A stretch of 6,859 bases of DNA from Acidimicrobiales bacterium (GTDB taxonomy: Bacteria; Actinomycetota; Acidimicrobiia; Acidimicrobiales; Ilumatobacteraceae): positions 1-6,859 of the forward strand of contig JAURNB010000019.1 in NCBI GenBank assembly GCA_030830415.1. Direction: 5' to 3'. A program made the translations under genes and the position numbers. Shown one piece after another: positions 4,826 to 6,859 of the stretch (position 1 is its first letter; every line of letters begins with the position of its first letter). Below the pieces are notes generated by a model. It was given only the letters and a program-made list of their open reading frames with translations. It was not told where the DNA came from and did no database searches.

Positions 4826-6007
4826 TTACCGATAGGTACGGAAGAACTCTGCAACATCGTTGGCAACAAGTTCAGGTTCTTCTGCTGCTGCAAAATGTCC
4901 GCCGGCAGGCATGCGGGTCCAACGTTGAATATTGGCAACACGCTCTGCGGCACGACGGGGAAGAAAAATGAGATCACCAGGGAAAACGGCCATTGCAGTA
5001 GGTGCTTCCATGATGGGTGTGCGGTTGTGCTCGGGTTTCCATGGCTCGTTTGTTCGCCCGTAATACATACGACATGAACTACCAAATGTTTCGGTGAACC
5101 AATAGATGCTCACCAATGTTGCAAGTTCTTCCATGGTGAATGCGCGCTCGACATCGCGGTGGCCACTTGCATCGGCGGAGTCGCTCCACAAGCGTCGTCG
5201 CTCAATCAGCCATGCGGCCATGCCAGCAGGAGAGTCGTGCATTGCATAAGCAAGTGTTTCGGGCTCAATTCCCTGCACGGTGTAATGGCTTGTTGCCGTT
5301 GCCATACGCGTTTTCATGAGCTCTGGATAATGCTTTTCTTCTTCGTCGTAATCACTTGCAGTGATATCGGCACGATTGAGGCCAAAGAACATCGGCAAGG
5401 TGATGTGTGCGCCATGCAGAGTTGCAGCATGTGCATGTGCAAGTTCTGCAGTAACAATGGCACCCCAGTCGCCACCGTGCGCGCAGTAAGTGGGATAACC
5501 CAGAACTTCGGTCATGAGTTTGTTCCATAGGTGTGCAACATCGCGCGTAGAGAGATGACCCACGGGAAGAGGCGAGGAGTAACCAAACCCGGGCAGCGAA
5601 GGAACAACGACATCAAATGAATCAAGCGCTGAACCACCAAAGGATTCAGGGTCTGCAAGTTGTTGTGCCACATCGCGATAGTCCCAGTAACTCCACGGCC
5701 ACCCATGAGTGGTGATGATGGGAAGTGGTGCGGGCCCGCGTCCTTTCATGTGCACAAAGTGCAAGGGAATACCATCGACTTCTACGCGATAGTTGGGGAG
5801 TGCGTTCATCTTTGCAACTTGTTTTTCCCAACTGAATTCGTGGCGCCAATACTGCAAGAACGAGCGAAACCACTCTTGCTCCATTCCATATTTCCATTGC
5901 TCGTTTGCTACCCCAAGTGGAAAACGTGTGTTGTCGAGCCGTTGGTGTAGGTCGGCTACCGCTTCAGCGCTATAGGGAATGGTGAATGGTTGTGGAAGGG
6001 GCGCCAT
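4826..6007 (-). CDS. Epoxide hydrolase, microsomal type (EHN plus alpha/beta hydrolase)
   Basis: This 393-residue enzyme should open epoxides to vicinal diols by the two-step Asp-ester mechanism. The N-terminal epoxide-hydrolase domain (about residues 5-110) begins PFTIPYSAEAVADLHQRLDN, as usual in the family. The hydrolase core has the oxyanion-hole motif HGWP (101-104), the nucleophile Asp180 in HGGDWGA, the acid Asp345 in VFPGDL and the base His371 in GGHFAAAEEPE. The two substrate-activating tyrosines match Tyr242 (HYTVQGIEPET) and Tyr315 or Tyr316 (RMYYG) by comparison with mammalian microsomal epoxide hydrolase. It has no N-terminal membrane anchor, so it is soluble and cytoplasmic. All catalytic parts are present and the length is normal. 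It begins 3 bases after the stop codon of the upstream SDR gene with no clear Shine-Dalgarno, so it is likely co-transcribed and translationally coupled with it. Confidence 0.94.
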   Translation of the reverse strand: MAPLPQPFTIPYSAEAVADLHQRLDNTRFPLGVANEQWKYGMEQEWFRSFLQYWRHEFSWEKQVAKMNALPNYRVEVDGIPLHFVHMKGRGPAPLPIITTHGWPWSYWDYRDVAQQLADPESFGGSALDSFDVVVPSLPGFGYSSPLPVGHLSTRDVAHLWNKLMTEVLGYPTYCAHGGDWGAIVTAELAHAHAATLHGAHITLPMFFGLNRADITASDYDEEEKHYPELMKTRMATATSHYTVQGIEPETLAYAMHDSPAGMAAWLIERRRLWSDSADASGHRDVERAFTMEELATLVSIYWFTETFGSSCRMYYGRTNEPWKPEHNRTPIMEAPTAMAVFPGDLIFLPRRAAERVANIQRWTRMPAGGHFAAAEEPELVANDVAEFFRTYR

Positions 6008-6010
6008 GTT

Positions 6011-6808
6011 CTATTTCTTTTTTTCTCGACCGCCGTATTGGTAACTGCGTTCTGTGCGGCCACCGGCAACAAGAATGTTTTGTCCTGTTACCCATGACGA
6101 TGCTGGCGATGCAAGATACAAAACTGCTGCCCCAATATCGTCGGGAGTTCCTAAACGACGCAGTGGAATAGTGGAAGCAATGGCGTCGAGGTCGGCGGCG
6201 ATACCGAGTACTTCCAAAAATGCTTCAGTTGCAATAGGGCCAGGAGAAACAGTGTTCACGCGAATATCGCGTTCAGCGAGTTCGAGCGCAAGAGTGAGGG
6301 TGAGGTTGATCATTCCTGCTTTTGATGCTGCGTAGGGGCCGGTCATTGGCGAACCGCGCATGCCAGCACCTGAAGCAATGTTGATGATGACTCCACCATT
6401 GGGCATATTTGATGCTGCGGCTTTTGCACCCTGGAATGCAGAGGTGAGGTTGAGTTCTAATTGACTGCGAAAAACTTCGTCGGGTGTATCAATGAGTGTT
6501 CGCGTTGTTTTCTCATCAGAACCACCAACATTGTTCACCCAGACATCGAGGCGACCAAATTCTTTAATGGTTGCGGCAGCAATGTGATCAGAAAAATCAC
6601 GAATGTCACCAGCAACGGTGAGGGCTCGCTGGCCACGTTCGCGAACGCCTGCAGCTGTTTCATCAAGATCACTTTGACGCCGCGAGTTGAGAACTACATC
6701 GCAGCCGGCATCGGCAAATGCCCATGCAATACCCCGGCCAATACCTTGGCCCGAGCCAGTGACTACCGCTACTTGTCCGTCCATGCGAAATGTGTCGAGA
6801 ATGCTCAT
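6011..6808 (-). CDS. Short-chain dehydrogenase/reductase, FabG-like
   Basis: This complete classical SDR of 265 residues interconverts an alcohol and a ketone with NAD(P)(H). Seen are the cofactor motif TGSGQGIG (17-24), Arg43-Arg44 just after beta 2 (NSRRQ), which favours NADP(H), the NNVGG motif (92-96, the NNAG position), Asn120, and the catalytic Ser146 (NIASGAG), Tyr159 and Lys163 (YAASK). A PG pair at 189-190 and the C-terminal WVTGQNILVAGG (239-250) complete the FabG-like pattern. After the usual end it carries a short charged tail ending in REKKK, coded by an A-rich run. The start at 6808 lacks a Shine-Dalgarno but has a TANNNT box 6 bases upstream; the internal Met9 is a possible but less likely start. 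It leads the minus-strand cluster with the epoxide hydrolase, so it may oxidise the diol or prepare its precursor. A role in fatty-acid synthesis is less likely in this context. Confidence 0.93.
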   Translation of the reverse strand: MSILDTFRMDGQVAVVTGSGQGIGRGIAWAFADAGCDVVLNSRRQSDLDETAAGVRERGQRALTVAGDIRDFSDHIAAATIKEFGRLDVWVNNVGGSDEKTTRTLIDTPDEVFRSQLELNLTSAFQGAKAAASNMPNGGVIINIASGAGMRGSPMTGPYAASKAGMINLTLTLALELAERDIRVNTVSPGPIATEAFLEVLGIAADLDAIASTIPLRRLGTPDDIGAAVLYLASPASSWVTGQNILVAGGRTERSYQYGGREKKK

Positions 6809-6814
6809 GGCACG

Positions 6815-6820
6815 ACAATA
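6815..6820 (-). promoter_or_regulatory. Candidate -10 box of the SDR/epoxide hydrolase cluster
   Basis: On the minus strand TATTGT fits TANNNT and ends 6 bases before the ATG at 6808, which would give a leaderless mRNA. No purine-rich ribosome-binding site lies between. A -35 box cannot be recognised in the roughly 39 bases upstream that the window still holds. Confidence 0.4.
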
Positions 6821-6859
6821 GTGGCGTGAGTGAAGTGGGTGGGCAGGCGGAGTTCAGAA

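Noticed and set aside
5421..5446. Short GCATGT-type direct repeat in the epoxide hydrolase gene
   Set aside because: It simply codes for the Ala-His-Ala-His stretch at residues 190-193 of the epoxide hydrolase. It has two units and no sign of a repeat array.
6461..6829. Plus-strand open frame of 122 residues at the right end
   Set aside because: It is antisense to the complete SDR with all catalytic motifs, and no ribosome-binding site is seen.
1..6859. tRNA, rRNA, CRISPR, insertion sequence or attachment site
   Set aside because: I found no repeat-spacer pattern, terminal inverted repeats with a transposase, or cloverleaf-like sequence. The gaps between genes are all short.

Overview
The window looks like chromosomal DNA of a mid-G+C bacterium, most plausibly an actinobacterium. 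An Acidimicrobiia/Ilumatobacter-like aquatic lineage is my best guess, at low confidence. The reasons are the density of short-chain dehydrogenases, Rieske oxygenase, epoxide hydrolase and APH/EcKL-type phosphotransferase genes, the actinobacterial style of the FKBP protein, and several starts that look leaderless. I see no mobile element, CRISPR array, rRNA or tRNA. All seven complete genes are intact, and no gene-free stretch exceeds about 110 bases.

Layout: at the left edge the 5' part of a short-chain dehydrogenase (minus strand, running off the window) is divergent from a small cytoplasmic FKBP-type prolyl isomerase (plus, 293-664). After a 106-base gap comes a compact plus-strand cluster. 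It holds a saccharopine-dehydrogenase-family oxidoreductase (771-2057), a Rieske non-heme iron oxygenase alpha subunit (2074-3423) and a 71-residue protein of unknown function (3426-3641) placed 2 bases after the oxygenase stop. A perfect 12-bp inverted repeat at 3647-3678 separates this cluster from a convergent minus-strand cluster. Read in transcription order, that cluster is a second short-chain dehydrogenase (6808-6011), a microsomal-type epoxide hydrolase (6007-4826) and an APH/ecdysteroid-kinase-like phosphotransferase (4772-3660).

How the genes may work together (inference): both clusters look catabolic. The plus-strand cluster joins an oxygenase whose bridging residue is Glu instead of the usual Asp, an amino-acid-dehydrogenase-like NAD(P) enzyme and an unknown small partner. 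A Glu at that place is known in carnitine-oxygenase-type Rieske enzymes that attack N-methylated substrates, so oxidation of an amine or amino-acid-like compound is a reasonable but unproven idea. The minus-strand cluster could open an epoxide, oxidise or reduce the resulting alcohol, and phosphorylate a hydroxylated (terpenoid- or sterol-like) compound. No ferredoxin or reductase for the oxygenase is in the window.

The points most worth a second look are the unknown 71-residue protein, the Glu-bridged Rieske enzyme with its dehydrogenase neighbour, the repeated TANNNT box 5-7 bases upstream of five start codons (probable leaderless mRNAs), the hairpin that holds the phosphotransferase stop codon in its loop, and the dehydrogenase/epoxide-hydrolase pair that lies in one frame separated by a single TAG.
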